64,000 bases of DNA, taken from the NCBI RefSeq assembly GCF_007754425.1, contig NZ_CP037452.1, positions 1,397,501 through 1,461,500 of the forward strand, written 5' to 3'. Each line of letters starts with the position of its first letter. Position 1 is the stretch's first letter. The position numbers and the translations under genes were made by a program. The DNA comes from Gimesia fumaroli (lineage in GTDB: Bacteria; Planctomycetota; Planctomycetia; Planctomycetales; Planctomycetaceae). This document shows positions 9,363-18,220 of this stretch, piece by piece. The notes under the pieces were generated by a model. That model ran no database searches. It saw only the letters and a list, made by a program, of their open reading frames with translations, and had not been told where the DNA came from.

Positions 9363-9522
9363 AATTCGACCATAATTCTGATCGACCCCAAAAGCAATCC
9401 TGGTTGGATAATCCAGATAGGAGCTTTATGGAATATTCATCAAGCATGCTGTGCAGGTAAGTAGAACCACTGATACACAGTCTGATGAGCCCTGCAGTTG
9501 CTGATGTAAATCCGGACACAGT

Positions 9523-10107
9523 CTAGTTGTCCGCGATGGTCGCTGGAAACAGGTTCTCTTTGAGCTCTGCGAGTGAATCGGCATACAGGTCAGCTGCCTG
9601 CCGATCCGGTGCACTCACCGAGTGTCCGGTTCCGACCAGAGCAGCAGTACCGATGCCGGCAGCTCGACCAGCGGCGATGTCAGACCCTTTATCGCCTGCG
9701 AAAATTGAGGCTGAGAGATCCAGGTCATATTTCCGAGCTGCATCCAGCAGCATACCGGGTCCCGGTTTGCGGCATTCGCACTGGCGGCAATACTGTTCTC
9801 CCCCATACTGTGGGTGGTGGGGGCAGTAAAGCACATCCGTCAGCGGCAAGTCGCGCCGGGCAAATTCCTGTTTCATCCATTCCGTCAGCTCCAGGAACTG
9901 AGCTTCGGTATAATACCCGCGCGCAATTCCTGCTTGATTGGTGACGACGATCAAACAGAATCCGTTTTTCACGGCGGCACGGCAGAGTGCAAAAATTCCG
10001 TCAACAAATTCGAAGTCTTCAATTCGATACAGATAGTGTTTCTCTTTGTTGATCACACCATCTCGGTCGAGAAACAATGACTTGTTAGGAACCGGCTTCT
10101 CCTGCAT
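9523..10107 (-). CDS. gmhB: D-glycero-beta-D-manno-heptose 1,7-bisphosphate 7-phosphatase
   Basis: This is a HAD-superfamily phosphatase that removes the 7-phosphate from heptose bisphosphate in the ADP-heptose pathway for lipopolysaccharide inner core. It has 194 residues, the family size. The HAD nucleophile motif is LFLDRDGVIN (Asp14, Asp16). Motif II is VVTNQAGIARGY, and the later acidic motif is FAGDKGSDIAAG. The zinc-binding loop typical of GmhB is present: CPHH (Cys95, His97) and CECRKP (Cys110, Cys112). A histidinol-phosphatase activity (HisB-N) uses the same fold, but the gmhA partner 7 bp upstream favours GmhB. The two genes form an operon. Confidence 0.9.
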   Translation of the reverse strand: MQEKPVPNKSLFLDRDGVINKEKHYLYRIEDFEFVDGIFALCRAAVKNGFCLIVVTNQAGIARGYYTEAQFLELTEWMKQEFARRDLPLTDVLYCPHHPQYGGEQYCRQCECRKPGPGMLLDAARKYDLDLSASIFAGDKGSDIAAGRAAGIGTAALVGTGHSVSAPDRQAADLYADSLAELKENLFPATIADN

Positions 10108-10114
10108 TACTGAA

Positions 10115-10759
10115 TCAGGCTGCCCGTTTCAGAGAGAGAGGCTGGTCTGAGGTGGATGAACCCAGATCCAGTTTGAAGTTGAACAGAGCAGCTTCGACAC
10201 ATTCGCATAAAGTATGCTCAAGCACCAGATGCACTTCCTGAATCTGGCTTGTCAGTTCACCAGGAGCAATCACGCAGACGTCGCAAAGCGAACGGACTTC
10301 ACCGCCGCCGTGTCCGGTAAAGATGATGCTGGGAACCTGTTTTTCCTTGCAGGCCTCTACTGCTTTCACAATGTTGGGAGAATTGCCAGAGGTCGTGATT
10401 CCCAGGAAAACATCATTCGCGGTCAGCTTGCCTTCCAGTTGTCGCGAGAAGACCACATCGTAACCATAGTCATTCCCAATGGCAGTCAGAATCGAACTAT
10501 CGGTCGTTAATGCCTCGGCTGGTATTGATGCCCGATCTTTACTCAAGCGACAGACAAATTCGGCTGCCAGATGCTGCGCGTCTGCTGCGGAGCCTCCGTT
10601 TCCTGCCAGGTATAATCGGCCTCCGCTTTGATAGCTCTGAAGGATCAGATCGACGGCTTTCGAAAACTCCTGCTGCATTTGGGTATCTTCGAGCAGCTGT
10701 TGTTTGGCAGAAATGGATCGTTCCAAATTGCGGCAGATAATTTTACTGGCCTGATGCAT
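10115..10759 (-). CDS. gmhA: Phosphoheptose isomerase (SIS domain)
   Basis: This is predicted to convert sedoheptulose 7-phosphate to D-glycero-D-manno-heptose 7-phosphate, the first step of ADP-heptose synthesis. The SIS-domain signatures are visible: GGRLYLAGNGGSAADAQHLAAEF, the ITTSGNSPNIVKA phosphosugar-binding serine loop, and the helix QIQEVHLVLEHTLCECVE containing the conserved catalytic Gln and His. The ATG at 10759 is preferred because GGAGAG lies 8 bases upstream and it gives about 214 residues with the N-terminal spacing of the E. coli enzyme; an upstream GTG at 10801 is open but lacks such a site. It is transcribed with gmhB. Its presence suggests a heptose-containing outer-membrane glycan, in line with bamA in this window. 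Confidence 0.9.
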   Translation of the reverse strand: MHQASKIICRNLERSISAKQQLLEDTQMQQEFSKAVDLILQSYQSGGRLYLAGNGGSAADAQHLAAEFVCRLSKDRASIPAEALTTDSSILTAIGNDYGYDVVFSRQLEGKLTANDVFLGITTSGNSPNIVKAVEACKEKQVPSIIFTGHGGGEVRSLCDVCVIAPGELTSQIQEVHLVLEHTLCECVEAALFNFKLDLGSSTSDQPLSLKRAA

Positions 10760-11149
10760 GAGATCAGCTCTCCGTCCCTGGTTATGCGCTCTCAAAATCA
10801 CGAGATTTCATAGTGGTCTTTCCTGCAGACCGGCTGAAAACAATTTTGACTGGTGATGATTTCAGTCAAGCTGCCAGTATACTGGAATTCGAAAAATACA
10901 GGCAAGATAAGTTTTCGCAGATTCAAGACTCTTTGATGCACATCAGCTCCAGTTATCATACGGAATAGCTGAGACTGTAAGTCGATATGAAACCGAGAGT
11001 TGGAGTGCTATGAAAGATGGATACTGATTGTAAATAGTACAATCGTAGCACGCAGAGATTCGCGTTTTCGTAAGGTTTGAGACTGCCAAAATAAAGCAGG
11101 AGGGGATGGCAGAAATCGCAATCGATTTACCTGAGGAGAAGAAAAAGAG
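10760..11149. other. Intergenic region between gmhA and tRNA-His
   Basis: These 390 bases hold the gmhA leader and the tRNA 3' flank. Directly after the tRNA, on its own strand, the sequence continues CTCTTTTTCTTC, a T-rich stretch that could help release RNA polymerase. No convincing gene was seen. Confidence 0.4.
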
Positions 11150-11224
11150 GGTGAGTAACGGGATTTGAACCCGCGACCTCCGGAATCACAATCCGGCGCT
11201 CTAACCAACTGAGCTATACCCACC
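11150..11224 (-). tRNA. tRNA-His (anticodon GTG)
   Basis: On the minus strand the sequence folds as a standard cloverleaf. The 7-bp acceptor GTGGGTA pairs with TACTCAC (one G-T pair). The D-arm is AGCTCAGTTGGTTAGAGC, the anticodon stem CCGGA/TCCGG encloses the loop TTGTGAT with anticodon GTG, and the T-arm contains GGTTCAAATCC. An extra G at 11224 opposite C at 11150 supplies the G-1:C73 pair that is diagnostic of histidine tRNA. The 3' CCA is not encoded and must be added. Confidence 0.95.
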
Positions 11225-11498
11225 ATATGGAACCAACTGGCTGATAATTCGACCAGTTTCTCTCAGAATTTTAATGATTCTAACCAATCCTCAGACACCT
11301 GAAAAGACCTTGGCTGCGAGAAATGATTCAATTGCTACGTTATCGAAGCTGATTTCGGTATGCAAGTATTCCAAGGCACGGAATCAAGAATATTTCCTCT
11401 ATACGTGCATCTCCTGCGAACAATCTGTAGAATTGATACTTCAAAGTTCCCCGATGAATTTACATTGATTTTACTGATTAAAAACAGGGAAAAAGCGC

Positions 11499-12539
11499 AT
11501 GAAAACCATTAGATTCACCTGCATGATTCTCGCGACTTTTGTATTGAGCCTTTCTCAATCAGAAGTTCAGGCTCAGGATTCGACCAATTATCCCACACTT
11601 GGAGAAATCGTTCGTCTTGATCCACGCCTCGATCAACTGATAGACAAGGATGCGAAGATTGAGGTTCTCTCTTCCGGATTTGACTGGTCAGAAGGACCGG
11701 TCTGGATGGGAGATGCCAAAGATGGATTTCTGCTGTTTTCAGATATTCCCCGTAACTCGGTCATGAAGTGGAAAGAAGGCGAAGGTGCCAGCCTGTTCAT
11801 GAAGCCCTCGGGTTATACGGGAGTCACTCCCTATGGCAATGAGCCCGGCTGCAACGGACTGTTCCTCGATCCCCAGGGACGTCTGGTCTCCTGCGAACAC
11901 GGCGATCGCCGTGTTTCCGTGCTGACCAAAGAGGGCGGCAAACGGACGCTGGTTGATAATTATATGGGCAAGCGGTTAAACAGCCCCAATGATGGTACCT
12001 TCAAATCAAACGGAGACCTGTATTTTACCGACCCTCCTTACGGTCTGCCCAATCGGTATGATGATCCGCGGCGTGAACTTGACTTCTGTGGCGTCTATCG
12101 ACTGGCAACCGATGGCACGCTGACCCTGCTCACAAAAGAAATGACCCGTCCCAACGGAATTGCATTTTCACCCGACGAAAAAACATTGTACGTCGCACAG
12201 TCTGATCCGAAAGCGGCGATCTGGAAAGCATTTCCCGTTAATCAAGATGGTACGCTCGGAACCGGCAAAGTATTCTATGATGCGACGGAATCGGTCGGTA
12301 AACTGCCTGGCCTGCCCGACGGTTTGAAAACGGATTTGAAAGGCAACGTCTTCGCGACAGGCCCTGGCGGCTGTTATGTCTTTACACCAGCCGGCGAATT
12401 GCTGGGACGCATCAGCACAGGCGAACGGACTGCCAACTGTGCCTGGGGCAATGATGGATCGACATTGTATCTGACTGCAGATACTTACCTCGTCCGCATC
12501 CCGACCAAAACCAAAGGTCGAGTCGGTCCCGCAAAGTAG
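11499..12539 (+). CDS. SMP-30/gluconolactonase/LRE family exported protein
   Basis: This 346-residue protein has a signal peptide (MKTIRFTCMILATFVLSLSQ, cleaved near VQAQD), so it is predicted to be periplasmic. The rest is a six-bladed propeller of the SMP-30/gluconolactonase type. Visible blade motifs include FDWSEGPVWMGD (metal-ligand Glu), CNGLFLDPQGRLVSCEHGDRRV, LNSPNDGTFKSNGDLYFTDPPYG (metal-ligand Asn) and RPNGIAFSPDEKTLYVAQSD (Asp). These residues bind one Ca/Zn ion in the family and hydrolyse sugar lactones such as gluconolactone. The substrate is not defined by sequence. It is transcribed away from tRNA-His and converges with the anti-sigma gene. Confidence 0.85.
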   Translation: MKTIRFTCMILATFVLSLSQSEVQAQDSTNYPTLGEIVRLDPRLDQLIDKDAKIEVLSSGFDWSEGPVWMGDAKDGFLLFSDIPRNSVMKWKEGEGASLFMKPSGYTGVTPYGNEPGCNGLFLDPQGRLVSCEHGDRRVSVLTKEGGKRTLVDNYMGKRLNSPNDGTFKSNGDLYFTDPPYGLPNRYDDPRRELDFCGVYRLATDGTLTLLTKEMTRPNGIAFSPDEKTLYVAQSDPKAAIWKAFPVNQDGTLGTGKVFYDATESVGKLPGLPDGLKTDLKGNVFATGPGGCYVFTPAGELLGRISTGERTANCAWGNDGSTLYLTADTYLVRIPTKTKGRVGPAK

Positions 12540-12584
12540 CGGCAAACGACTTCGCTCAATTCATGCCACTTCCTGGCACCCTCA

Positions 12585-14210
12585 TTAGTTGGGTGCCGGG
12601 GTTGTGGCGGGAGTGGCTGTGCCCTTGAAGACAAAGAGAACTTTCACGGGCGAATTGGAAACGGGTGTCTTACCCAGATACTGCCAGTGGGTATTTGGGG
12701 GCAAGCTCGGTTTTGACGCTACCAGTGGTTGTCCATTCAATGCAGCGGTTGGTTCCCCGGACACAGGAACGCGTGGCATATTCCATTGAATCATTTTGGA
12801 TTTTTGTCCCAGTGGTTCTGGTGGAAGTTGCATCCGGTAGCGTGTCTGGTAGGAGCGTTGTTTTTTTGATTCAGTTTGGAGTGATTGCTGCTTCAGGTCG
12901 GCTGCAGCAGTTTCCTTGGCGCGGGCGCCCTTTGCGAACGGCTTCACTGCATTACTCTGTTCGTTTAATGCCAGATCCGTGACGCCTTTGGCTTCTGCTT
13001 TTTTTGTTGCCGTTTTCGTTGACTGTTGTTGATATGCCAGCAGTTGAGGTAATTCTTCAACCGGATCTATCAAGGAAGATTCGTTAATGGCCGGTTGCAA
13101 GGTAAGACCAACAAGCTGATCCTGTTTGAGGTCGTTCTGGAATTCTTGCAGTGCAGATGCGAGTTGTGTGTCTGTGGCTTCCACATACACGGCAAATAGT
13201 TCATTGTCAGAGTTGCCTGCATCTTGGGCTTTTCGCACCTTTTGGCCGGCCGCTTTGGTTTTTAAATTGCGAGAACGTTGTAGCTGGCGCTCAACGTCAG
13301 ACTGTTTCTTTAGATTCACCGGAATATTGTTTCGGGCCAACAGTAATTCCATCGTTCCCAGTGCCCGTTTTACATCCACCACGCGGACTTCAATCACGGC
13401 GACTTTTCCGTTGATTTCACTAAAATAAGGAAATGCATCTCCAATGCGAATGGAATCGACGGGAACATGGCTGGGAATTCCAGACGCGGGACGTGGTTGA
13501 ACTGCCACTCCAAGTGTCGCAAGATGCTCGGCAGCTTTCTTCTCAGCGACAGAATTCGTGATCCGAAAATTCCCCTCCATTCTTCGTGCTTCGGGTGCAG
13601 GCATCGCCAGTCCTTCGTTGGGGGCGGGTTCTGAAGCAGGGGGGAGCTCGGCCGAACGCAGTGCGACCGAAGGGGCGGTCTCAGCAGTGATTGTTGTTTT
13701 GTCTTTCTTGCCAGAGGATATAGAATCTTCCAGAGCAACGTTGTAAGCATCTTGGGGGGATGTGTTTCGTGATAAAACGAGTGATTCCTTTTCAGCCTCA
13801 GCAGGAGCCCGCAATGAAAATCGACCAGTGTTTGAGAATTGTTGTGCAGGTTCCGGGATTTGCATCAATAAAATAAATAAGACCAGTGCCGCCATGGAAG
13901 AGCAGGCGCTAATCGCGACAGCAATTCGGTAACGCAGCAGGGAAGGGCCGTGTTTGACACCGGTTGAGCTGGTATCAGTCAGCAGGGTTTCCTGCTCAAT
14001 ACGACGGCGGATCGAAGCCGCGAGTTCGGGAGGCGCCGATTCTGTGGCAGTTTCCTGTAGCAGCCGGGACAGTTCGCCGAATTCATGCAACTCCTGTCGT
14101 GCTTCCGGAGAATCCTCCAGCAGCGATTCCAGTTCGCGGCGTTCCTCGGGCGAGACTTCATGATCGAAGTAAGCCGACAGGTTTTCGTTTGAAGGTGGTT
14201 GACTACTCAT
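12585..14210 (-). CDS. Large membrane anti-sigma-like protein
   Basis: This 541-residue protein starts in a 4-bp overlap with the ECF sigma gene (ATGA), so it is very likely its anti-sigma factor. Residues about 8-75 (LSAYFDHEVSPEERRELESL...) resemble the helical anti-sigma domain but have no ZAS His/Cys zinc ligands. One membrane helix lies at about 94-116 (AVAISACSSMAALVLFILLM). The long extracytoplasmic part is low-complexity at first, followed by a folded-looking segment around 245-370 (VIEVRVVDVKRALGTMELLL...), and then another Lys/Gln/Ala-rich stretch. Many planctomycetes have such enlarged anti-sigma proteins; the signal sensed outside the membrane is unknown. Confidence 0.75.
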   Translation of the reverse strand: MSSQPPSNENLSAYFDHEVSPEERRELESLLEDSPEARQELHEFGELSRLLQETATESAPPELAASIRRRIEQETLLTDTSSTGVKHGPSLLRYRIAVAISACSSMAALVLFILLMQIPEPAQQFSNTGRFSLRAPAEAEKESLVLSRNTSPQDAYNVALEDSISSGKKDKTTITAETAPSVALRSAELPPASEPAPNEGLAMPAPEARRMEGNFRITNSVAEKKAAEHLATLGVAVQPRPASGIPSHVPVDSIRIGDAFPYFSEINGKVAVIEVRVVDVKRALGTMELLLARNNIPVNLKKQSDVERQLQRSRNLKTKAAGQKVRKAQDAGNSDNELFAVYVEATDTQLASALQEFQNDLKQDQLVGLTLQPAINESSLIDPVEELPQLLAYQQQSTKTATKKAEAKGVTDLALNEQSNAVKPFAKGARAKETAAADLKQQSLQTESKKQRSYQTRYRMQLPPEPLGQKSKMIQWNMPRVPVSGEPTAALNGQPLVASKPSLPPNTHWQYLGKTPVSNSPVKVLFVFKGTATPATTPAPN

Positions 14211-14830
14211 TTTGTTTCACTTATCGATGACTCGTGGTCAGACTCAGGAACATGCGATTGCGGTTGATCTTGAAAAAGCATGTTCAGTTTCTGTTTCAGT
14301 TCATTCCTTCCTCTAAAAATACGGCTCCTGACTGTTCCCAAAGGGATTTCCGTGATTTCGGCAATCTCCCCGTAAGACATCCCTTCCAGTTCTCTTAAGA
14401 TCAAAGGGGTGCGATATTCTTCTTGTAGCTCATTCAATGCCATATGAACGATTTTTTTTCGCTCAGAAAGCTCTACGACATCGGGGGGATGAGTTTCGGG
14501 GTGTGAATCAACCAGCCATTGGCTGGCAGGATTGTCTTGTGTATCCAGTGTTGTGGACGTCCGTTTGTTTTTTCGTTTTTGTGTGATTGCCGCATTAAAG
14601 GAAATGCGGAACAACCAGGAATAAAAGGCGGCTGTCCCTCGAAAAGTCTTTAGTTTAAAGAATGCCTGTGTAAAACCTTCCTGGGCGGCATCGCGCGCAT
14701 CGTCACTGGAGCCCAGAATCCGCACTAACGTTCGGTACAGACGATCCTGATATTTCAGGACCAGTTGATCAAACGCTTCAGTGCGACCTGCCAAACATTC
14801 TTGAATCAGGTGTTGATCATTGTTGGTCAC
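14207..14830 (-). CDS. ECF RNA polymerase sigma factor
   Basis: This is a 207-residue extracytoplasmic-function sigma factor. Region 2 is AFDQLVLKYQDRLYRTLVRI..DARDAAQEGFTQAF and the -10 recognition helix is FRGTAAFYSWLFRISFNAA. A charged linker with KRKNKR follows. Region 4 is LNELQEEYRTPLILRELEGMSYGEIAEITEIPLGTVRSRIFRGRNEL with its helix-turn-helix. The start is GTG at 14830. It overlaps the anti-sigma-like gene by 4 bp, so the two are translationally coupled. The sigma factor is probably held inactive at the membrane until an envelope signal arrives. Its target promoters cannot be read from this window. Confidence 0.92.
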   Translation of the reverse strand: MTNNDQHLIQECLAGRTEAFDQLVLKYQDRLYRTLVRILGSSDDARDAAQEGFTQAFFKLKTFRGTAAFYSWLFRISFNAAITQKRKNKRTSTTLDTQDNPASQWLVDSHPETHPPDVVELSERKKIVHMALNELQEEYRTPLILRELEGMSYGEIAEITEIPLGTVRSRIFRGRNELKQKLNMLFQDQPQSHVPESDHESSISETK

Positions 14831-14987
14831 AGTATGTAATGGACGAACAGAGGCCGAACTTAGTTCCCGCTCTTCTCTGGAAAAACGGGTTTTGAGAGAA
14901 TCTACGCAAACGGTTGTTGACTATCTTCTTATTTTCGAAAGCGTTACGTCAATATCAGTTCGGCAGAACCAGCCAGAAAATATCGTT

Positions 14988-15869
14988 TTATTGCGTTGAT
15001 TCGGCAGAGAGCGGGCAGTTATCGATCAAGCGGGTGGCGCCGGCATAGGCGGCGACCAACGCGACCATGGCTGGCTGTGGGGTGGAAATCTCTTCCAGTG
15101 TGTCTGCATCGACGATCGTGGCATAATCCAGTTTTAACAGCGGCGTTGTGCTGATCAGTTGCTGCATGTCCGCTTTGAGTTGATTCAGATCTGTCTCTCC
15201 GGCGTTCACTCGTTCCTCGGCCAGCTTCAGAGCACGTGAAAGCGATAAGGCTGATTCACGTTCAGACTCAGAGAGATAAGCGTTGCGGCTGCTTAAAGCT
15301 AAGCCATCCGTATCTCTGATGATCGGACAGGTTTTGATCTCCACGGGGATATTTAAATCGAGGCACATGCGACGAATAATCGCCTGCTGTTGATAGTCCT
15401 TGGCACCGAAGTACGCGACATCCGGCAAACAACTCAACAGGAGTTTGGTGACGACTGTGGTCACGCCTTCAAAGTGATCAGGGCGTGTTTTTCCTTCCAG
15501 TACCTGAGACAGCGTTTTGACGATGACACAGGTTGAGAAATTCTCCGGGTACATGATCTTAGTGGTAGGCAGCCAGACAAGGTCGGCTCCTGCCTCGTGA
15601 CATTTGGCAAGGTCCTGTTCCACCACCCGAGGATATTGATCAAAATCTTCGTTAGGACCAAATTGTGTTGGATTGACGAAGATCGAAACCACCACAAAAT
15701 CAGAGTCGCGTCGTGCCGCTTCAATTAGACTGACATGACCGGCGTGTAGCGCCCCCATGGTAGGCACAAAACCAATCGATGCATTCTGCTTACGCTGTGC
15801 ATCAACCAGTTTTCTCAGTACCGGAATTTCTGCGACAGTTTCCACGGGAGAAGTAAATGAAGCTGACAT
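14988..15869 (-). CDS. panC: Pantoate--beta-alanine ligase (pantothenate synthetase)
   Basis: This enzyme joins pantoate and beta-alanine using ATP to make pantothenate, the precursor of coenzyme A, in the cytoplasm. The diagnostic motifs are visible: GFVPTMGALHAGHVSLIE (the HxGH nucleotidyltransferase-type motif), SIFVNPTQFGPNEDF, DHFEGVTTVVTKLL, AYFGAKDYQQ and IIRDTDGLALSSRN. The protein is about 293 residues, the normal length. ATG at 15869 is preferred over a TTG two codons upstream; AGAG precedes it by 8 bases. Neighbouring genes are unrelated, so it appears to be a stand-alone housekeeping gene. Confidence 0.95.
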   Translation of the reverse strand: MSASFTSPVETVAEIPVLRKLVDAQRKQNASIGFVPTMGALHAGHVSLIEAARRDSDFVVVSIFVNPTQFGPNEDFDQYPRVVEQDLAKCHEAGADLVWLPTTKIMYPENFSTCVIVKTLSQVLEGKTRPDHFEGVTTVVTKLLLSCLPDVAYFGAKDYQQQAIIRRMCLDLNIPVEIKTCPIIRDTDGLALSSRNAYLSESERESALSLSRALKLAEERVNAGETDLNQLKADMQQLISTTPLLKLDYATIVDADTLEEISTPQPAMVALVAAYAGATRLIDNCPLSAESTQ

Positions 15870-15952
15870 TATCAAAACTCTTTCAGAACAGGCTGCCGTT
15901 TTGCTCCTGTAATCAAAGCAAGATGCAGCCAGGTTTCCTCAGGCAGTGATGA

Positions 15953-17323
15953 TTACTTTTGCTTTGGAGTCTGACGGCGATTCCCACCTCCGCCCCGCTT
16001 ATTGGACGGGCGGCGCGATGATCGTTTCGGTCGTCTGCGACTCTGGTCATCTGCAGAGGAAGAGGACGGAGAAGAACTTTTGTCTTCGTTATCGCCTTTA
16101 CCAGACTTACTACCACCGACCAGTTTGGGATTCAGCAGGTAAGAAATCGCTTCTTCCCAACTCGGTACATTCGGGTATTTATTTTCCGATGCTTCTTTAT
16201 CAGGATGAGAAGTTTCTTCGTCTTCCGATGATTCTTCCGAATCAGCAGATTCGGCTTCAACTGGGCTTTTGCGTCTGCGAGAACGTCGTCTTGAACGCTT
16301 GGGTTTACTTTCTTCTTCCGCTTCCTGAACATCAGATTCAGTCTCGGCTTCAAGTTCCGTTTCTTCTTCTGACTGCTCTTGTTCCTCTTCAGAACTTTCA
16401 GCAGACTCTTCACTTTTACGAGAGCGACCTCGTCTGCGGCGTCGGCGTCTACGGGGTCGTTTTGTTTCGACCGCTTTTTCGGTTTCTTCTTCCGTTTCAG
16501 TACTCTCTTCGGCAACGGCCTCTGATTCGTCTTCGAGATCATCTTCGTCATCATCGGAGTCAAAGGCGACTTCTTGAGAGATGAGACCAAAACCGAATGA
16601 GTCGTCATCATCGAGACGCTCATCGGTGCGCGCGACCGGTTTGCTTTTTGAAGGTTTTTTCTTTTTGGGTTTTTGAGATCGCGACTTTGCAGGCTTCTTT
16701 TGAGCAGGTTTTGGGTTTTCTGCCACTGCTACTTCTTCGTCCTCGTCGTCATCAGAAGCTTCGGGCTGATTCACTTTTGCCAGGGAAGAATCTTCTTCGT
16801 CCCAGTTCCAGCCATCCAGTGCATCCCAATAGGTATCTTCTTCTTCATCCTCTTCGTCAGCACTGGCTTTTTCTTCGGTCGTAGCAGCGGGAACGAAATC
16901 CTCTTCGATTTCTTCTTCTTCGTCCTCTTCGTCATCGTCTTCAAAAACGTCGAGAATGTCTTCTGTTACATCCTCGTCGTCTTCTTCAACTTCCAGCTCA
17001 ACTTCAGCGGGACTTTCCTCTGTGGGACTGATCTCGTCTTCGTCAAACAGAGAGGCACCAAAAAAGTCGTCGTCCTCATCGTCGTCGACAGAATCATTGG
17101 GTGATTCTGATTTCGCTGAAATGGGAGCCGGTTCCTGCTCAACGGCTTCCGGTTCGTCGGGAGTTTCCTCTTCGATTTCTTCAGCTAGACTGTCATCGAA
17201 GTCCGTAGGCACCGGTTCGACTTGCTGGTCGAAATCGATGCCAAACAGATCACCTGCGAGGGACTCCCAGGAGTCACCTTCACCCGACGGATTGATGCCA
17301 AAAGGCTCTTTGCTTTTATTCAT
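15953..17323 (-). CDS. Low-complexity acidic/basic protein of unknown function
   Basis: This is a roughly 456-residue protein with extreme composition. The N-terminal half is rich in Asp and Glu with short aromatic islands such as WESLAGDLFGIDF and YWDALDGWNWDEE. The middle and C-terminus alternate acidic runs with arginine blocks such as RRRRRRRRGRSRK and RSRRRSRRRK. A short ordered-looking island near the C-terminus, PSWEEAISYLLNPKLV, is followed by a Ser/Arg/Gly tail. There is no signal peptide or membrane helix. Arg/Gly tails and acidic stretches are typical of RNA- or ribosome-associated disordered proteins such as RNase E-type scaffolds, so a nucleic-acid role is possible. ATG at 17323 is preferred to the GTG at 17338. 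Long open frames on the other strand are composition artefacts. Confidence 0.7.
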   Translation of the reverse strand: MNKSKEPFGINPSGEGDSWESLAGDLFGIDFDQQVEPVPTDFDDSLAEEIEEETPDEPEAVEQEPAPISAKSESPNDSVDDDEDDDFFGASLFDEDEISPTEESPAEVELEVEEDDEDVTEDILDVFEDDDEEDEEEEIEEDFVPAATTEEKASADEEDEEEDTYWDALDGWNWDEEDSSLAKVNQPEASDDDEDEEVAVAENPKPAQKKPAKSRSQKPKKKKPSKSKPVARTDERLDDDDSFGFGLISQEVAFDSDDDEDDLEDESEAVAEESTETEEETEKAVETKRPRRRRRRRRGRSRKSEESAESSEEEQEQSEEETELEAETESDVQEAEEESKPKRSRRRSRRRKSPVEAESADSEESSEDEETSHPDKEASENKYPNVPSWEEAISYLLNPKLVGGSKSGKGDNEDKSSSPSSSSADDQSRRRPKRSSRRPSNKRGGGGNRRQTPKQK

Positions 17324-17396
17324 ATGCGCAAAGTACACGTTCTTCGAAGATTTATCAAGATTTGCGCCTGTACGGAATAAGGGATATCAGGAGAAA

Positions 17397-17900
17397 TCAG
17401 CGGCCTTCCGAGTACTCGATGTGGTGGATGACAGCCTGTAATTTACGGGCTTTTTCCAGCATGGAGTGATAACGGGGGACCTTGGAGTAGCCCACTTGGC
17501 GGGCCAGCAGGTCGGCTTCTGAACTCAGAACGACTGTGCAGGGAATCGATTTCACCTTCAAAACATCTGCAATTTTCCGGTCTTTATCGAAATCCAGATG
17601 AACAGGTTCGAACGCCTGATTCAGATAACGAGCCATTCGGGGATCAGAAAGCGTGTCTTTTTCCAGTTTTCGGCAGTAGGTGCACCAGCTGGCATCAAAC
17701 ACGATGTAAACCGGCTTGTTGCTTTTGAGTGACGCCCGATGCGCTGTTTCCAGATCGGCGTGCCATTTGATGTAATTGTCAGACGAACTCGCTGATTCGA
17801 CTTTTGTTCCCGCTTTGGAGAGTTCGATCGACAAGCCGACTAATAAAACAGCTGAAAAGCCGATAATGCCCCATTGGATTCGCTTGGGAAGTCTTTTCAT
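17397..17900 (-). CDS. Thioredoxin-fold protein, membrane-anchored or exported
   Basis: This 167-residue protein has an N-terminal membrane helix or signal (IQWGIIGFSAVLLVGLSIEL) followed by a thioredoxin-like domain. The redox motif is CTYC in FDASWCTYCRKLEKDTL, and the cis-proline loop is VKSIPCTVVLSS. It resembles DsbD-C/thioredoxin_7 proteins that reduce disulphides in the periplasm. A strong AAGGAG ribosome-binding site lies 9 bases before the ATG. It lies 73 bp upstream of the low-complexity gene on the same strand and may be co-transcribed with it. Confidence 0.85.
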   Translation of the reverse strand: MKRLPKRIQWGIIGFSAVLLVGLSIELSKAGTKVESASSSDNYIKWHADLETAHRASLKSNKPVYIVFDASWCTYCRKLEKDTLSDPRMARYLNQAFEPVHLDFDKDRKIADVLKVKSIPCTVVLSSEADLLARQVGYSKVPRYHSMLEKARKLQAVIHHIEYSEGR

Positions 17901-18137
17901 ATCTGTGACTCCTTCACAAGTACAAACTGCAATTCCTTTGCAGCTGAACCTATGTAAATGATAACGGATTGACCCGGTAAAGTGTGAGCAACTTACAAAA
18001 TTGTTATAAATCGTTCACTATGCTCTATCGGTAGGACAGGCGGAAGTTCTGTGAGCGATTCAATCCGAATCACCTGAATAACAGGAACATGGCCGGCAAA
18101 GTTTACCTAACCGGAACAGAGTCGACTCTCACTCCAT

Positions 18138-18195
18138 AAAAAAAGCCAAAACTCCACAAAAGGCCTCTGATCTGAGGCCCGTCGCAGGTTTGGCT
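18138..18195 (-). terminator. Intrinsic terminator after the Gld-like operon
   Basis: On the minus strand an outer stem AGCCAAA (18195-18189) pairs with TTTGGCT (18150-18144), enclosing a second hairpin GGCCTC/GAGGCC (18162-18179). Seven T residues (18144-18138) follow. It lies 26 bases beyond the DUF4340 stop codon and closes the three-gene operon. Confidence 0.8.
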
Positions 18196-18220
18196 TGATA
18201 ACAGGGGACTGGTTTAATGG

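Noticed and set aside
15946-16584. Long open frame on the plus strand opposite the low-complexity gene
   Set aside because: It arises from the biased codons of the minus-strand acidic/basic protein, and has no ribosome site or domain.
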